A DNA stretch of 64,000 nucleotides. It comes from UBA9732 sp052170315. GTDB taxonomy: Bacteria > Spirochaetota > Spirochaetia > Sphaerochaetales > Sphaerochaetaceae. The stretch is from the NCBI GenBank assembly GCA_052170315.1, contig JBQNAT010000002.1:62001-126000 (forward strand). The letters are read 5' to 3'. Positions 32,307 through 40,979 of this stretch are shown here, in pieces; position 1 is the first letter of the stretch, and each line of letters opens with the position of its first letter. The translations under genes and the position numbers were made by a program. The notes beneath the pieces are model-generated. The model saw only the letters and a list, made by a program, of their open reading frames with translations, ran no database searches and was not told the DNA's origin.

Positions 32307-34205
32307 TCAGTCCAGCGACTCCTCAAGTTCATCCTGCCATATCCTTACGGCAGCATCGCTTGGCATCCTCCAGTCTCCCCTTGGGGACAGGGCTATGGAG
32401 CCAATCTTTGGCCCGTCGGGAAGGCATGAACGCTTGAACTGCTGTGAGAAAAATCTCTTATAGAACGTCCTCAGGCACTTGAGTATCATGCCTTCATCAT
32501 ATTCTCCTTCAAAGGCATAGCACGCAAGGCGGTAAACCTTTGACGGTGAGCTGCCCCATCTGAGAACATGGTAGATGAAAAAGTCATGAAGCTCGTACGG
32601 ACCAATGATATCTTCCGTTTTGTGGCTGCCGGGAAGAAGTTCGGGGCTTATAGGCTCTTCAACTACGGCGCGCAGTATTTCCGCAAGCTCCCAGTTGTCG
32701 CTGAACTTCGCGCAGTAGCTTACAAGCTGTTTTACAAGTGTCTTGGGAACCGATGAGTTTATCCCGTACATGGACATGTGGTCTCCGTTGTAGGTCGCCC
32801 AGCCAAGAGCAAGTTCGGACAAATCCCCGGTTCCTATTACAATGCCGCCTTCCATGTTGGCAATGTCCATGAGAACCTGAGTCCTCTCTCTGGCCTGCGC
32901 GTTTTCAAAGGCGGTGTCATGTTTTTCCATATCCTGTCCTATGTCTTCAAAATGTCCTGTAACCGCTTTTGCAATGTTTACGACCCTAAGCGTACATCCA
33001 AGCCGGTTTGCCATTTCCACGGCGTTATTCTTTGTCCTTTCCGTGGTGCCGAAGCACGGCATGGTGACGCAGATTATACCCTTGCGGTCAAACCCCATCA
33101 TATCAAAGGTACGCACGGCAACCATAAGAGCCAGTGTGGAATCAAGCCCGCCCGAAAGCCCTATGACGGCTTTCCTGCAGTTAATGTGACGCAGCCTCTG
33201 CTTCAGCCCCAGACACTGCAACATGAGGATTTCTTCAGAGCGCATGTCTCTTGTAGAACCTTCAGCGGGTACAAACGGCATCTTTTCAATCTCTCTTGTA
33301 AGAGTGGTGTCGCCAAGCTCAATGTCAAAGTCTATGTATCTGTACTCCTTGTCATTGGTGGTGACAAAAGTATTGCGAACCCTTCTTTCATGTTCAAGGT
33401 GCTCAAGGTCTATTTCCGTGATAAGAAGCTCATCCGAATGAAGCTTTGTGCTGGCAAGTGTAATTCCGTTTTCGCTTATCTGATTGTTTCCGGTAAAAAC
33501 AAGGTCGGTTGTGCTTTCGCCTTCTCCCGCGTCGGCATAGACATAGGCGCAGATGAGCCTTGCGCTTTGGCCTTCTATGAGGTTGTAGCGGTAGGCGGCC
33601 TTGCCTGCGAACTCGTCGCTGGCGCTTACGTTGGCAATAACGGTGGCACCGTTCGTCGCGTGATTCACGCTTGGAGGATTCGGAACCCAAAGGTCCTCGC
33701 AGACTTCACAGGCAAGACGGAAATACGGTAGCTGGTTGCAGGTAAAAATAAGCTTACGCCCCATGATAACCTGCTGGTCTCCGAAATCCACAAGCTCCTC
33801 GTTTGGCAGAGCGGGGGTAAACCAGCGCTCTTCATAGAATTCAAGATAGTTGGGAATGTTTATTTTCGGGACTATTCCCAGAATGCGCCCGGCAGACGCG
33901 ACTATGGCGCAGTTGTGAAGTTTACCCCGCAGTTCTATGGGTGAACCGAATACTGTGACCATGTTTCTTGGCACCTTTGAAGCAACGCGCAGGGCATTTT
34001 CCATTGCGCTTTCAAGCAGAGTCTGCTGGAAAAACAAATCCTGGCATGTGTAACCCGTTATGCAAAGCTCGGGCAGGACAAGAAGGTGAACGCCCTCTTC
34101 ATGGGCTTTTCTTACCAGCGCAAGTATTTTATCAGCGTTGTACCTGCAGTCCGCTACACGCACAGATGGCGTTGCGGTAGCTGTCTTTATGAATCCATGT
34201 CTCAT
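32307..34205 (-). CDS. nadE: Glutamine-dependent NAD+ synthetase
   Basis: A 632-aa two-domain enzyme. The N-terminal nitrilase-type glutaminase has the Glu-Lys-Cys triad in LLVLPELCITGY (E46), PKINIPNYLEFYEERWF and ACEVCEDLWVPNPP. The C-terminal synthetase has the P-loop IGLSGGLDSTLALMVA and GTGDLSELALGWATYNGDHMSMYGIN. It amidates nicotinic acid adenine dinucleotide using ammonia channelled from glutamine. The length matches the large mycobacterial-type NadE. GGAG lies upstream; the terminator hairpin of sucD ends only 13 bp before the ATG, so the promoter must lie before or within that hairpin (TATACT at 34246-34251). Confidence 0.94.
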   Translation of the reverse strand: MRHGFIKTATATPSVRVADCRYNADKILALVRKAHEEGVHLLVLPELCITGYTCQDLFFQQTLLESAMENALRVASKVPRNMVTVFGSPIELRGKLHNCAIVASAGRILGIVPKINIPNYLEFYEERWFTPALPNEELVDFGDQQVIMGRKLIFTCNQLPYFRLACEVCEDLWVPNPPSVNHATNGATVIANVSASDEFAGKAAYRYNLIEGQSARLICAYVYADAGEGESTTDLVFTGNNQISENGITLASTKLHSDELLITEIDLEHLEHERRVRNTFVTTNDKEYRYIDFDIELGDTTLTREIEKMPFVPAEGSTRDMRSEEILMLQCLGLKQRLRHINCRKAVIGLSGGLDSTLALMVAVRTFDMMGFDRKGIICVTMPCFGTTERTKNNAVEMANRLGCTLRVVNIAKAVTGHFEDIGQDMEKHDTAFENAQARERTQVLMDIANMEGGIVIGTGDLSELALGWATYNGDHMSMYGINSSVPKTLVKQLVSYCAKFSDNWELAEILRAVVEEPISPELLPGSHKTEDIIGPYELHDFFIYHVLRWGSSPSKVYRLACYAFEGEYDEGMILKCLRTFYKRFFSQQFKRSCLPDGPKIGSIALSPRGDWRMPSDAAVRIWQDELEESLD

Positions 34206-34217
34206 ATGCGTCTCCGA

Positions 34218-34244
34218 AAAGGGTCTGCATGTAGCAGACCCTTT
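34218..34244 (-). terminator. Terminator of the kor-suc operon
   Basis: Perfect AAAGGGTCTGC/GCAGACCCTTT stem with a 5-nt loop, 43 bp after sucD. It also lies at the 5' end of any nadE transcript that starts at the TATACT just upstream, so it may attenuate nadE. Confidence 0.75.
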
Positions 34245-34286
34245 AAGTATATTTCAGTTTTCCGTGCCTGGCTATTATAAAGTTCG

Positions 34287-35183
34287 TTACCTCAGTTCCG
34301 AAACTTTGATTCCCTTCTTTTCAAGGGCCGTTACAAGAGCCTGCCCGATTTTGTCGGGCGTCATGGCAATTTCAGCTCCCGCTTCTCTGAGCGCGGTTAT
34401 TTTTCCCGAAGCCGTACCATGCTCCCCTGAAATAATAGCGCCGGCATGTCCCATACGTTTTCCGGGAGGCGCGCTCTGACCTCCAATGAAGGCGGCTACA
34501 GGCTTTGTCATTGTTTTTATGTAAGACGCGGCCTCTTCTTCTCCGCTTCCCCCGATTTCCCCGTTCATAACAACGGCGCACGTTTCAGAATCCGCTTCAA
34601 AAGCCATCAGACAGTCAAGAAAGCCTGTTCCCCTTATCGGGTCCCCACCTATTCCCACAACTGTGGACTGGCCTATGCCCCTGTCCGAAAGCTGCTTTAC
34701 AGCCTCGTAGGTAAGCGTTCCGGACCTGGAGATAACGCCAACATGTCCCGGTATGTGAATGTAGCCCGGCATTATCCCTATCTTGCACTGACCGGGAGTT
34801 ATTATGCCCGGACAGTTGGGACCGATGAGCCTGCTTTTCGAGCCCGCAAGATAGCGTTTCACCCTTGCCATGTCCAAAACTGGAATTCCTTCAGTAATGC
34901 AGACAATAAGCTCAATCCCTGAATCAATGGCTTCAAGTATGGAATCCGCCGCGAATTTCGGCGGTACATATATCACAGAAGCATTCGCTCCCGTTTCCCT
35001 TGCAGCCCTGCTTACGGTATTGAAAACAGGGACTCCCAGAATGCTCTGCCCCGCTTTCCCGGGGGTCACTCCGCCTACGATTGAGGTTCCGTACTCAAGC
35101 ATCTTTTCGGTATGAAAAGCGCCTTGCTTTCCGGTTATTCCCTGAACTATCACACGTGTTTTTTTATCCGCGAAAATGCTCAT
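34287..35183 (-). CDS. sucD: Succinyl-CoA synthetase alpha subunit
   Basis: A 298-aa protein with N-terminal CoA-binding Rossmann domain (VIVQGITGKQGAFHTEKMLEYGT, VGGVTPGKAGQ) and the active-site histidine loop GHAGAIISGEHGTASGK near 246-262. With SucC it interconverts succinyl-CoA and succinate with NDP phosphorylation. The start overlaps sucC by 4 bp. Last gene of the korDABC-sucCD unit. Confidence 0.96.
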   Translation of the reverse strand: MSIFADKKTRVIVQGITGKQGAFHTEKMLEYGTSIVGGVTPGKAGQSILGVPVFNTVSRAARETGANASVIYVPPKFAADSILEAIDSGIELIVCITEGIPVLDMARVKRYLAGSKSRLIGPNCPGIITPGQCKIGIMPGYIHIPGHVGVISRSGTLTYEAVKQLSDRGIGQSTVVGIGGDPIRGTGFLDCLMAFEADSETCAVVMNGEIGGSGEEEAASYIKTMTKPVAAFIGGQSAPPGKRMGHAGAIISGEHGTASGKITALREAGAEIAMTPDKIGQALVTALEKKGIKVSELR

Positions 35184-36346
35184 TTCAGGTCTCCTTTCGC
35201 GGCTTTTATGGCCTTAACCGCTCCGTCCGCCATATCTTTTGCCGATGTAATGGAAAGACCGGACTCTTTTATTATCTTCTGCCCAAGCTCTACGTTTGTG
35301 CCTTCAAGCCTTACTACAACAGGTACTTTGACGTTCATTTCCCTTGCGGCCTGCACAAGCCCGTTGGCAATGATATCGCACTTCATTATTCCTCCGAAGA
35401 TGTTCACAAAGATTGCTCTCACGTTCCCGTCCGAAAGAAGAATCTCAAAAGCGGATTTTACCTTTTCCGTTGTGGCGCTGCCTCCGACGTCAAGGAAGTT
35501 TGCGGGTCTTCCGCCGAAGTTCCCGATTATATCCATTGTTGCCATCGCAAGGCCTGCTCCGTTTACAAGACAGCCAATATCACCGTCAAGAGAGACATAG
35601 CTCAAATCAGAAAGGGAGGCAAGATATTCCCTGCGGTCTTCCTCTTCCGTATCGCGCAGAGCTGCAATATCCGGGTGTCTGAAAAGCGCGTTGTCGTCAA
35701 AGTTCACCTTGGCGTCAAGGCAGAGAAGTTTTCCTTCAGAGGTTTCCACAAGAGGATTTATCTCCACAAGGGAACAGTCCTTTTCCATGTAAAGCCTTGC
35801 CATTGCGTCAAGTATGTTCGCAAGCTGTTTTCCAAGCCCGGCGTCAAGTCCCAGGACTTCCGCGACCTGAAGGCTTTCATAGCCCTTTAAGCCCTCTGTA
35901 ACGGATACCGGTATCTGCGCAATGCTTTCGGGACGGGTTTTCGCGGTTTCCTCTATCTCCGTTCCTCCGTCCGCTGAAACGACAATAACAAGGTTGGCCT
36001 CTTCGCTGTTTACGGTGATGCTCAGATAGAATTCCCGCTTTACCTCAACCGCTTCCGTTACAAGAAGCTTTCTTACAATCTTCCCGGATGCTCCGGTCTG
36101 ACGGGTAACAAGCCTCATGCCAAGCATTTTTTCCGCTATGTCTTTTGCTTCTTCCGCGCTTTCGGCAAAGCGGACACCGCCGGCCTTACCTCTGCCGCCG
36201 CTGTGGATTTGCGCTTTTACAACGCACCGGCCGAAGCTTTTCGCGGCTTCAAAGGCTTCTTCCGCGCTGAAGACGGGAATCCCATTTGGAACCGGAGCTC
36301 CGTAAAGGGCAAGAAGTTCCTTTGCCTGATACTCGTGTATCTTCAT
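35180..36346 (-). CDS. sucC: Succinyl-CoA synthetase beta subunit
   Basis: A 388-aa ATP-grasp protein: MKIHEYQAKELLALYGAPVP, CVVKAQIHSGGRGKAGGVRFA, LVEINPLV and FVNIFGGIMKCDIIANGLV. AGGGAGAAT precedes the ATG, which overlaps korC by 4 bp. Coupling to the ferredoxin oxidoreductase means the succinyl-CoA thioester can be harvested as ATP or GTP, or the pair can run reductively. Confidence 0.96.
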   Translation of the reverse strand: MKIHEYQAKELLALYGAPVPNGIPVFSAEEAFEAAKSFGRCVVKAQIHSGGRGKAGGVRFAESAEEAKDIAEKMLGMRLVTRQTGASGKIVRKLLVTEAVEVKREFYLSITVNSEEANLVIVVSADGGTEIEETAKTRPESIAQIPVSVTEGLKGYESLQVAEVLGLDAGLGKQLANILDAMARLYMEKDCSLVEINPLVETSEGKLLCLDAKVNFDDNALFRHPDIAALRDTEEEDRREYLASLSDLSYVSLDGDIGCLVNGAGLAMATMDIIGNFGGRPANFLDVGGSATTEKVKSAFEILLSDGNVRAIFVNIFGGIMKCDIIANGLVQAAREMNVKVPVVVRLEGTNVELGQKIIKESGLSITSAKDMADGAVKAIKAAKGDLK

Positions 36347-36897
36347 TTTTTATTCTCCCTGAGCCATGCGGCAGCCAAAGCTTTTCCTTCCGCAAGAGCC
36401 TTCATGTTAAGTTCTTCCGTTCCCTTGGGAACGTGCATAAGAACGGCTTTTTCCATCAAAGGCCATTTCGCTATTTCCAGCAGCCCGTTGATGCAGGCCA
36501 CGGCCACGATGTTGGCTGTCTGAAGGCGTCCGAGCTTCTCTTTCGCGGTTTCCAGTATCGGAAGCTGCACAATATGCTTTGAAGGTATTTTCTCAGGCAC
36601 CATAAGCGTGGAATCCGCCAATACCATGCAGTTTTCATCCGTATCCGGCGCGTACAGGTCAAAAGATTTCTGGGTCAGCGCCAGCAGGAACGTAGGATTC
36701 ATTACCTTTGTAAAACCTATGGGTTCTTCCGAAATAATGGTCTCGGCCTTGCAGGAGCCGCCTCTTGCCTCAGGTCCGTAGGCCTGACTCTGGGCTGTAT
36801 ATTTCCCTGAAAGGACAGCGGCCTCAGCCAAAATGACCGTAGCAAGGATAACCCCCTGCCCGCCGCTTCCCGCAAGCCTGTATTCCTGTCTATTCAT
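36343..36897 (-). CDS. korC: 2-oxoglutarate:ferredoxin oxidoreductase gamma subunit
   Basis: A 184-aa protein of the POR/KOR gamma family: YRLAGSGGQGVILATVILAEAAV at the N-terminus, AQSQAYGPEARGGSCKAETIIS and MVPEKIPSKHIVQLPI. The ATG at 36895-36897 overlaps the korB stop by 8 bp and has GGAAG upstream. Fourth in the D-A-B-C order typical of oorDABC. Confidence 0.92.
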   Translation of the reverse strand: MNRQEYRLAGSGGQGVILATVILAEAAVLSGKYTAQSQAYGPEARGGSCKAETIISEEPIGFTKVMNPTFLLALTQKSFDLYAPDTDENCMVLADSTLMVPEKIPSKHIVQLPILETAKEKLGRLQTANIVAVACINGLLEIAKWPLMEKAVLMHVPKGTEELNMKALAEGKALAAAWLRENKK

Positions 36898-37759
36898 TTG
36901 CTTCCTTCTCCTCATAAAGCCTCTTTATCAGCTCTTCATACGCGAAAGTAAATTCCTTGTACTGCGTCTGGTGAAGGACGCCAAGCACAAGCTTGCCCTT
37001 CAGCTCTTCCGGCTGCATGTTTGCGGCTTTTTCCGCCGGAATCATGTTGTCTCTCTGCCATTTGAGCATGGCCACGGCATCACCGCTTTTGTTCTTCCTT
37101 CCGTAGTAGGTGGGGCAGACGCTGGCAACGTCTATGAGGGAGAACCCGGTATGGCGTATGCCTTCCTGTATGATGTTTATCGTCTGCTGCACGTGGAAAG
37201 CACTACCTCTGGCCGAAAATGACGCGCCGGCTCCGTAGGCTAGGCCGGCAATGTCAAACGGACGGTCAAGGTTGCCGTAAGGCGCGGTAGTTCCGAAAGC
37301 CCCCTTAGGAGTTGTGGGAGAATACTGGCCGCCCGTCATACCGTAGATGTTGTTGTTCATAACCACAACGGTTATGCCTATGTTCCTTCTTGCGGCATGA
37401 ATAAGGTGGTTTCCTCCTATGGCGGAAATATCGCCGTCTCCGGCTATTACAATTACTTCAAGAGCCGGGTTTGCTATCTTTATGCCGGTTGCGAAGGCTA
37501 TTGCCCTGCCGTGGGTTGTGTGGATTGTGTTGAAATCAAGGTATCCCGCGGCTCTTGAGGAACAGCCTATTCCCGAAACAATTATGGTGTTGTTTCTGCT
37601 AAGTCCCAGATTTTCTATTGCCTGTGCCACGTCGCGCATTATTATCCCGTTGCCGCAGCCCGCGCACCATATGTGCGGAAGATGCTCCGGCCTCATATAC
37701 TTATAGACAAGATTGGACATTGTCTTGGTCTTGGGTTTCACATCGCCTGTATTGACCAT
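36890..37759 (-). CDS. korB: 2-oxoglutarate:ferredoxin oxidoreductase beta subunit
   Basis: A 289-aa TPP-binding subunit: HIWCAGCGNGIIMRDVAQA, VSGIGCSSRAAGYLDFNTIHTTHGRAIAFATGIK and the TPP motif VIAGDGDISAIGGNHLIHAARRN. It binds one [4Fe-4S] cluster through the conserved cysteines and decarboxylates 2-oxoglutarate. It begins 1 bp after korA. Confidence 0.94.
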   Translation of the reverse strand: MVNTGDVKPKTKTMSNLVYKYMRPEHLPHIWCAGCGNGIIMRDVAQAIENLGLSRNNTIIVSGIGCSSRAAGYLDFNTIHTTHGRAIAFATGIKIANPALEVIVIAGDGDISAIGGNHLIHAARRNIGITVVVMNNNIYGMTGGQYSPTTPKGAFGTTAPYGNLDRPFDIAGLAYGAGASFSARGSAFHVQQTINIIQEGIRHTGFSLIDVASVCPTYYGRKNKSGDAVAMLKWQRDNMIPAEKAANMQPEELKGKLVLGVLHQTQYKEFTFAYEELIKRLYEEKEANE

Positions 37760-37760
37760 T

Positions 37761-38891
37761 TCAGGCCTCCTCTATTTTGTCAAGAATCTCTTGCGGAGTT
37801 ATGACGCCTCCGTTCCACTTGCCCACAAAGCCTATTTTGCAGTTGTTTTTCACAACGCGCTCCACTTCAAGAACCAGCTGTCCGTAGTTATGCTCGGCAA
37901 CAACTATCTTCTTAAGCTTCTTTGAGGCCTCAAGCAGTTCCTTTTCCGGGAACGGCCATACTGTTCTGGGACGGAAGATACCGACCTTAAGCCCCTTTGC
38001 CCTTGCGGTTTCCATTGCGGTCTTTGCGGCCCTTGCCGTACCGCCGTAACAGAAAACGGCAATTTCGGCATCTTCAAGGTTTTCGATGACAATGTCCTTT
38101 ATGAAATCATAGTTGTCGGAAATTTTGCGCATAAGACGGCTCATCATTTTCTCGGCCTCTTCCCTTGAATTGGTCGGAAAACCGGACTCGTCATGAATAA
38201 GACCCGTTATGTTGTAACGCTGCCCCATGCCGAACGGAGCCATTTCGGGTACAAGCTGCCCCTTCTTCATATGGTACGGAAGACGCTTCGCATCCGGATA
38301 CTTTACGGTAGGTCTGTCTATGACAACGATGTCCTCTTTCTTGGGAAGCTCCACACCTTCCCTAAGATGCCCTACTATTTCGTCCATCATAAACAGAACC
38401 GGAGTTCTGAATTTTTCCGAAAGGTTGTAGGCCCTTATTGTAAGGTCATAGGTTTCCTTTACAGACGACGGGCTTATGGCAATTACCGGATGGTCTCCGT
38501 GAGTTCCCCAGCGCGCCATCATCATATCGCCCTGCGACGGAGAAGTGGGCATACCTGTAGACGGACCCATTCTCTGGACGTCAACAACCACAAGAGGGAT
38601 TTCCGCCAGCACGGCATAGCCAAGATTTTCCTGCTTAAGCGAAAAGCCCGGACCGCTTGTGGCCGTCATTGCCTTGACGCCTGCAACGGAGCCTCCGATT
38701 GCGCAGGCTATGGAAGCTATTTCATCCTCCATCTGTACGAACTTTCCCCCCTCCTGGGGGAGCCTTACGGAAGCAAGTTCCGCTATTTCCGTGGAAGGAG
38801 TTATGGGATAACCGGCGTAAAGCCTCATTCCTGCGGCCAATGCCCCTTCCACACAGGCTTCGTTGCCCTGCATCAGTACGACATCACCCAT
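37761..38891 (-). CDS. korA: 2-oxoglutarate:ferredoxin oxidoreductase alpha subunit
   Basis: A 376-aa protein: MQGNEACVEGALAAGMRLYAGYPITPSTEIAE, ATSGPGFSLKQENLGYAVLAEIPLVVVDVQRMGPSTGMPT and SQGDMMMARWGTHGDHPVIA are the alpha-subunit blocks. VEGALAAG-type N-termini and the D-A-B-C order favour 2-oxoglutarate over pyruvate; branched-chain 2-oxoacid substrates cannot be excluded, but adjacent sucCD supports succinyl-CoA as product. The first 19 bp overlap korD. Confidence 0.92.
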   Translation of the reverse strand: MGDVVLMQGNEACVEGALAAGMRLYAGYPITPSTEIAELASVRLPQEGGKFVQMEDEIASIACAIGGSVAGVKAMTATSGPGFSLKQENLGYAVLAEIPLVVVDVQRMGPSTGMPTSPSQGDMMMARWGTHGDHPVIAISPSSVKETYDLTIRAYNLSEKFRTPVLFMMDEIVGHLREGVELPKKEDIVVIDRPTVKYPDAKRLPYHMKKGQLVPEMAPFGMGQRYNITGLIHDESGFPTNSREEAEKMMSRLMRKISDNYDFIKDIVIENLEDAEIAVFCYGGTARAAKTAMETARAKGLKVGIFRPRTVWPFPEKELLEASKKLKKIVVAEHNYGQLVLEVERVVKNNCKIGFVGKWNGGVITPQEILDKIEEA

Positions 38892-39106
38892 TGGTGCTTT
38901 GCCTCCTCGTTATCTCTTTCTTCTATGTAAATAGCGTAATCCGGACACCTGAGCTCGCACATCCCGCAGAGAATGCAGTCGGTGCCTTCTTTTCTCCGGC
39001 TCTTTTCTCCGAAAATCTCCAGCGCTCCCTTGGGACAGAAAGCTGCGCATATGCCGCAACCCTTGCACCACTGGGAGTTAAAAACAAGACGCTTTGCAGT
39101 TTCCAT
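38873..39106 (-). CDS. korD: 2-oxoglutarate:ferredoxin oxidoreductase delta (ferredoxin-like) subunit
   Basis: A 77-aa dicluster protein with CKGCGICAAFCPKGAL and CILCGMCELRCPDYAI, two CxxCxxCxxxCP sets for two [4Fe-4S] clusters. The ATG at 39104-39106 is chosen: AAGGAG lies 7 nt upstream, while a longer frame starts inside the promoter region. It passes electrons from KorB to soluble ferredoxin. First gene of the operon, divergent from lysR. Confidence 0.92.
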   Translation of the reverse strand: METAKRLVFNSQWCKGCGICAAFCPKGALEIFGEKSRRKEGTDCILCGMCELRCPDYAIYIEERDNEEAKHQWVMSY

Positions 39107-39233
39107 AAAAAAACTCCTTTTGCCTTCCATATGTTTTTCAAGGCAGTCCGGCAGTAAGCCCAAATGCCTTCTAATAAGGAAGCTATCACTGTGCATGTAC
39201 AATTTCAAACACTTTATTTCAGATACTCGGCAC

Positions 39234-39256
39234 AAGGAAAATATTGTAATTTCCTT
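39234..39256. promoter_or_regulatory. Candidate LysR operator between lysR and kor-suc
   Basis: AAGGAAA-N9-TTTCCTT, a perfect 7-bp dyad of 23 bp. It touches the -35 of the lysR promoter and lies about 130 bp before korD. The position fits autorepression of the regulator and activation of the divergent operon. Confidence 0.45.
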
Positions 39257-39283
39257 ACATACTTACTTCCTGTGTGCTATACT
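39255..39283 (+). promoter_or_regulatory. lysR promoter, leaderless geometry
   Basis: TTACAT (39255-39260), 17-bp spacer, TATACT (39278-39283), six bases, ATG at 39290. No Shine-Dalgarno. Confidence 0.55.
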
Positions 39284-39289
39284 GTGTCC

Positions 39290-40261
39290 ATGAACTTTCA
39301 GAATCTTGAATATTTCCTTACTACAGCTAAGGAAGGCAACATAACTAAGGCTGCCGAACAGCTTCACATCTCGCAGCAGGCGCTGAGCAATCAGATAGCG
39401 CGCCTTGAACAGGAACTGGGCTGCCGTCTTTTTGAAAGAACCAGAAACTTTGAACTTACCTATGCGGGTCAGCAGTTCAAGGCGTCCGCGGAGAAGATAC
39501 TGGACATACAAAGGCAGACGGCAACCCAGCTGGAAGACATAAGCAACAGCAGGAGAGGAGAGCTGCGCATAGGGATAAGCCACACAAGAGGTCAGACCAT
39601 ACTGCCTCTGATACTGCCTAAATTCAGCAGGCTATACCCTGAAGTGGAGCTTCACGTGAATGAAGGAAGTTCAAGAGTCCTTGAAGAGCACCTTGAAAAA
39701 GGACGAATAGATGTTCTCATAGGCTTCGCGCCTTTCATGATAGACTGCGCGGAATATACAAAGCTGATGACTGAACACCTTTTCATGATTATTCCCAGGA
39801 GTCTTCTTGCAGAGCATTTCGGAAAAGACGCAAACAATATACTGGAAAAATATGTAAAGACTTCGGACATAACCCTGTTCAAAGACCTGCCCTTTGTTCT
39901 TCTAAGGGTCGGGGACAGGATAAGAACCATTGTTGACAGGGAATTTTTCAGAAACAAACTTACACCCAAAATCAAGCTTGAAACCCAGAATATCCAGACT
40001 GCCTACGCGCTGGCGGTTGAAGGCATGGGTATCACGGTCTGTCCTCAGCTTTATCTGGAAAGCCCCTTTGTCATTTCGGGAAACAGGGAATCAGAAAGCC
40101 GGGCAAAGGTTGAGATATGCGATTTTTCAAGCCCCAAAATGGATGACAGCATTGCCATCGCCTACAACAGGGAGCGTTATCTAAGCAGGTTTGCTTCAGA
40201 TTTCATAGACATGACAGTGCAAGAGTTCAGCGTGTCCCCGGGAGTGCCGGGAAGCATGTAG
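39290..40261 (+). CDS. LysR-family transcriptional regulator
   Basis: A 323-aa protein. The N-terminal winged helix MNFQNLEYFLTTAKEGNITKAAEQLHISQQALSNQIARLEQELGCRLFER (1-50) is a textbook LysR HTH; the effector-binding domain follows (RRGELRIGISHTRGQTILPLILPKF ...). It is divergent from korDABC-sucCD with a dyad between them, so the 2-oxoglutarate oxidation operon is its likely target; the co-inducer is unknown. The ATG at 39290 is set by the domain start and the TATACT hexamer 6 nt upstream. Confidence 0.93.
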   Translation: MNFQNLEYFLTTAKEGNITKAAEQLHISQQALSNQIARLEQELGCRLFERTRNFELTYAGQQFKASAEKILDIQRQTATQLEDISNSRRGELRIGISHTRGQTILPLILPKFSRLYPEVELHVNEGSSRVLEEHLEKGRIDVLIGFAPFMIDCAEYTKLMTEHLFMIIPRSLLAEHFGKDANNILEKYVKTSDITLFKDLPFVLLRVGDRIRTIVDREFFRNKLTPKIKLETQNIQTAYALAVEGMGITVCPQLYLESPFVISGNRESESRAKVEICDFSSPKMDDSIAIAYNRERYLSRFASDFIDMTVQEFSVSPGVPGSM

Positions 40262-40340
40262 ATAAATGAAAGTCAAGTGAGCCGACCTTACCCGAAACAG
40301 GAATACCCGCGCGCCACTACTACAAGAACGCCTTTTCCGT

Positions 40341-40346
40341 TATACT
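40341..40346 (+). promoter_or_regulatory. -10 hexamer TATACT 6 nt before bioY ATG
   Basis: TATACT, six bases, ATG at 40353. No Shine-Dalgarno. The -35 is weak. Confidence 0.5.
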
Positions 40347-40352
40347 CCGTAC

Positions 40353-40979
40353 ATGCCTCAAAACAGGAAATTGTCAAAATCAGTAGTATTCACAGCCCTT
40401 TTCGCAGCTCTTACGGCCGCGTGCGCCTTTGTTTCCATCCCTGTGCCGGGAACCCCCATACCCATAGTACTTCAGAACATGATGGTGGTTCTGAGCAGTC
40501 TGCTTCTTGGTCCCGCGCTTGGAACGGCATCCACCCTTGTATTCATAATCGCAGGAGTGCTGGGGCTTCCGGTTTTCTCCGGAGGCACAGGCGGAATTGC
40601 TAAAATCATGGGCCCCACAGGCGGTTTCATAATAGGCTATGCCTTCTCGTCCCTTACTGCAGGCCTTATCGCGGGCAGACCGCGAATCGGTGAAGGCAGG
40701 CAAATTGTAAGAACCGTCATTGCAACGCTGTGCGGTTTTATAATCATGTACATACCCGGCGTTCTTCATTTCATGCGCAGCCTTGATAAAACATTTGTCC
40801 AAACCATGGCGCTCTGCGTAACACCCTACATCCCGGGAGACATTATCAAAGCGGTTATCTGCATACTCCTGAGCGTTCCCCTCAGACGCGTAGCGGCAAT
40901 GTTCATTTTTCAGAACAGCGACAATGAGGGCGGCGGTTCAGGGAAAAAACCTTCAAAGGAAGGGAGTTCTGAGAAATGA
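40353..40979 (+). CDS. bioY: Biotin ECF transporter substrate-binding protein BioY
   Basis: A 208-aa membrane protein with about six helices. It has the BioY signatures FVSIPVPGTPIPIVLQNMMVVLSSLLLGP and GLPVFSGGTGGIAKIMGPTGGFIIGYAFSS. The C-terminus is a charged Gly/Lys/Ser tail. It binds biotin and works with the ATPase and T-component encoded next. The stop overlaps the ATPase start (ATGA). Confidence 0.95.
   Translation: MPQNRKLSKSVVFTALFAALTAACAFVSIPVPGTPIPIVLQNMMVVLSSLLLGPALGTASTLVFIIAGVLGLPVFSGGTGGIAKIMGPTGGFIIGYAFSSLTAGLIAGRPRIGEGRQIVRTVIATLCGFIIMYIPGVLHFMRSLDKTFVQTMALCVTPYIPGDIIKAVICILLSVPLRRVAAMFIFQNSDNEGGGSGKKPSKEGSSEK

Noticed and set aside
32778..33731. 317-aa plus-strand frame opposite nadE
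   Set aside because: Entirely antisense to a well-matched NAD synthetase; no RBS or family pattern.
35081..35890. 269-aa plus-strand frame opposite sucC/sucD
   Set aside because: Antisense to sucCD; no supporting signals.
39164..39289. N-terminal extension of the LysR protein
   Set aside because: The extra 42 residues cover the promoter and dyad; the HTH begins at the ATG at 39290.
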